DNA of 6,291 nt from a bacterium (lineage in GTDB: Bacteria; Latescibacterota; UBA2968; GCA-2709665). The notes under the pieces are model-generated. The model had not been told where the DNA came from. It saw only the letters and a list, made by a program, of their open reading frames with translations, and searched no databases. The stretch lies in contig JAQCGA010000258.1 in NCBI GenBank assembly GCA_027619145.1, positions 1-6,291 on the forward strand. Direction: 5' to 3'. Position numbers and translations under genes: made by a program. Position 1 is the stretch's first letter. Each line of letters begins with the position of its first letter. Positions 5,815 to 6,291 of this stretch are shown one piece after another.

Positions 5815-6291
5815 ATGGTTTACGCAATTGTACTTGCTGGTGGTGTAGGGCGTCGGATGGGATCGGATCGGCCGAAGCAGTTTATGCTGCTTGCCGGGCG
5901 GCCGGTGCTGGTGCATGCGCTGGCGGCATTCGAAGAGGCCAGGTCTGTGGATCGGGTGGTGCTGGTGGCGGCGGCGGATACGGTGGCGTATTGTCAGAAG
6001 GAGATTGTGGAGGCGTTTGGGCTCCAGAAAGTAGTTGCTGTGGTTGCCGGTGGGAAGGAGCGGCAGGATTCGGTGGCGGCGGGGTTGAAGGTGGTAGAGG
6101 GGGATGTGGAGGTGGTGGCGGTGCACGATGGGGCGCGGCCGCTGGTGCGTGCGGATGAGATTGATGCGGTGGTGGTAGCGGCCCGGGAGACGGGTGCGGC
6201 GGTGCTGGGTACGCCGGTAGCGGATACGGTGAAAGAGGTTGTAGAGGGCCAGGTGGTGCAAACGCTGGATCGTACTCGGGTATGGCGGGTG
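5815..6291 (+). CDS. ispD: 2-C-methyl-D-erythritol 4-phosphate cytidylyltransferase IspD, 3' end outside the window
   Basis: The frame is open from ATG 5815 to the window edge, giving 159 residues of a protein usually about 230 long. IspD joins CTP and methylerythritol phosphate in the MEP isoprenoid pathway, in the cytoplasm. The nucleotide-binding signature LAGGVGRRMGSDRPKQF (7-23) holds the expected Arg14 and Lys21. GGKERQDSVAAGL (79-91), VHDGARPLV (103-111) with Asp105, and PVADTVK (134-140) are the other family blocks, and DRTRVWRV (152-159) reaches the region of the second substrate-binding Arg. No in-frame start codon lies between the upstream repeat and 5815, so the start is firm. The 20 bases before it are pyrimidine-rich and hold no Shine-Dalgarno sequence. 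In many bacteria ispF follows or is fused to ispD; that lies beyond the window. Confidence 0.96.
   Translation, partial: MVYAIVLAGGVGRRMGSDRPKQFMLLAGRPVLVHALAAFEEARSVDRVVLVAAADTVAYCQKEIVEAFGLQKVVAVVAGGKERQDSVAAGLKVVEGDVEVVAVHDGARPLVRADEIDAVVVAARETGAAVLGTPVADTVKEVVEGQVVQTLDRTRVWRV

Noticed and set aside
4981..6261. A 426-codon open frame on the - strand
   Set aside because: It is antisense to the amidohydrolase, the inverted repeat and ispD, all of which except the repeat have clear family motifs on the + strand. Its translation is low-complexity and rich in His, Arg and Pro. G-rich coding DNA often leaves the opposite strand free of stops.
1..6291. A CRISPR array, tRNA genes, a transposase or an undescribed defence system
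   Set aside because: No regularly spaced direct repeats with unique spacers, no cloverleaf-like sequence and no DDE, serine or tyrosine recombinase motif were seen. All sizeable genes belong to recognised families.

Overview
All recognisable genes in this 6.3 kb window lie on the + strand: a hybrid histidine kinase (5' end outside the window), a zinc-dependent medium-chain dehydrogenase, a KduD-type short-chain dehydrogenase, the tRNA-modification gene queA, a COG3618-type amidohydrolase/lactonase, and the 5' part of ispD, which runs off the right edge. Protein features are typical of a Gram-negative-like environmental bacterium that makes queuosine and uses the MEP isoprenoid route. The mixed base composition, GTG start use and repeat-filled gaps remind me of Poribacteria, Latescibacteria and other FCB-type or Chloroflexi genomes. 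That is an impression only, and the sequence does not fix the phylum.

Layout: 1-1323 kinase (end of GAF, coiled coil, HisKA, HATPase, REC); 1324-1505 gap with a CGCAAAG tandem repeat; 1506-2540 zinc dehydrogenase; 2541-2661 gap with a nested inverted repeat; 2662-3432 kduD; 3433-3714 gap with a related inverted repeat, a possible weak promoter and a possible 15-codon leader ORF; 3715-4752 queA; 4753-4878 gap with a perfect 20-bp palindrome; 4879-5754 amidohydrolase; 5755-5814 gap formed largely by a 17-bp-armed inverted repeat; 5815-6291 ispD.

Functionally, the two dehydrogenases and the lactonase-like amidohydrolase would fit oxidative (non-phosphorylative) breakdown of sugars, deoxysugars or uronic acids: oxidation at a carbinol, lactone opening, and KDG/diketo-acid interconversion. 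The dehydratase, aldolase/hydrolase and transporter such a pathway needs are not in the window, and housekeeping queA splits the set, so this link is inference. queA and ispD are ordinary core genes.

The least ordinary part is the intergenic DNA. All five gaps carry a short tandem or inverted repeat, of four apparent families; one family occurs on both sides of kduD, and another supplies the last codons of the amidohydrolase and abuts the ispD start codon, which has no visible Shine-Dalgarno sequence. I saw no tRNA, rRNA, CRISPR array, transposase or phage gene, and no clear new defence or biosynthetic system.
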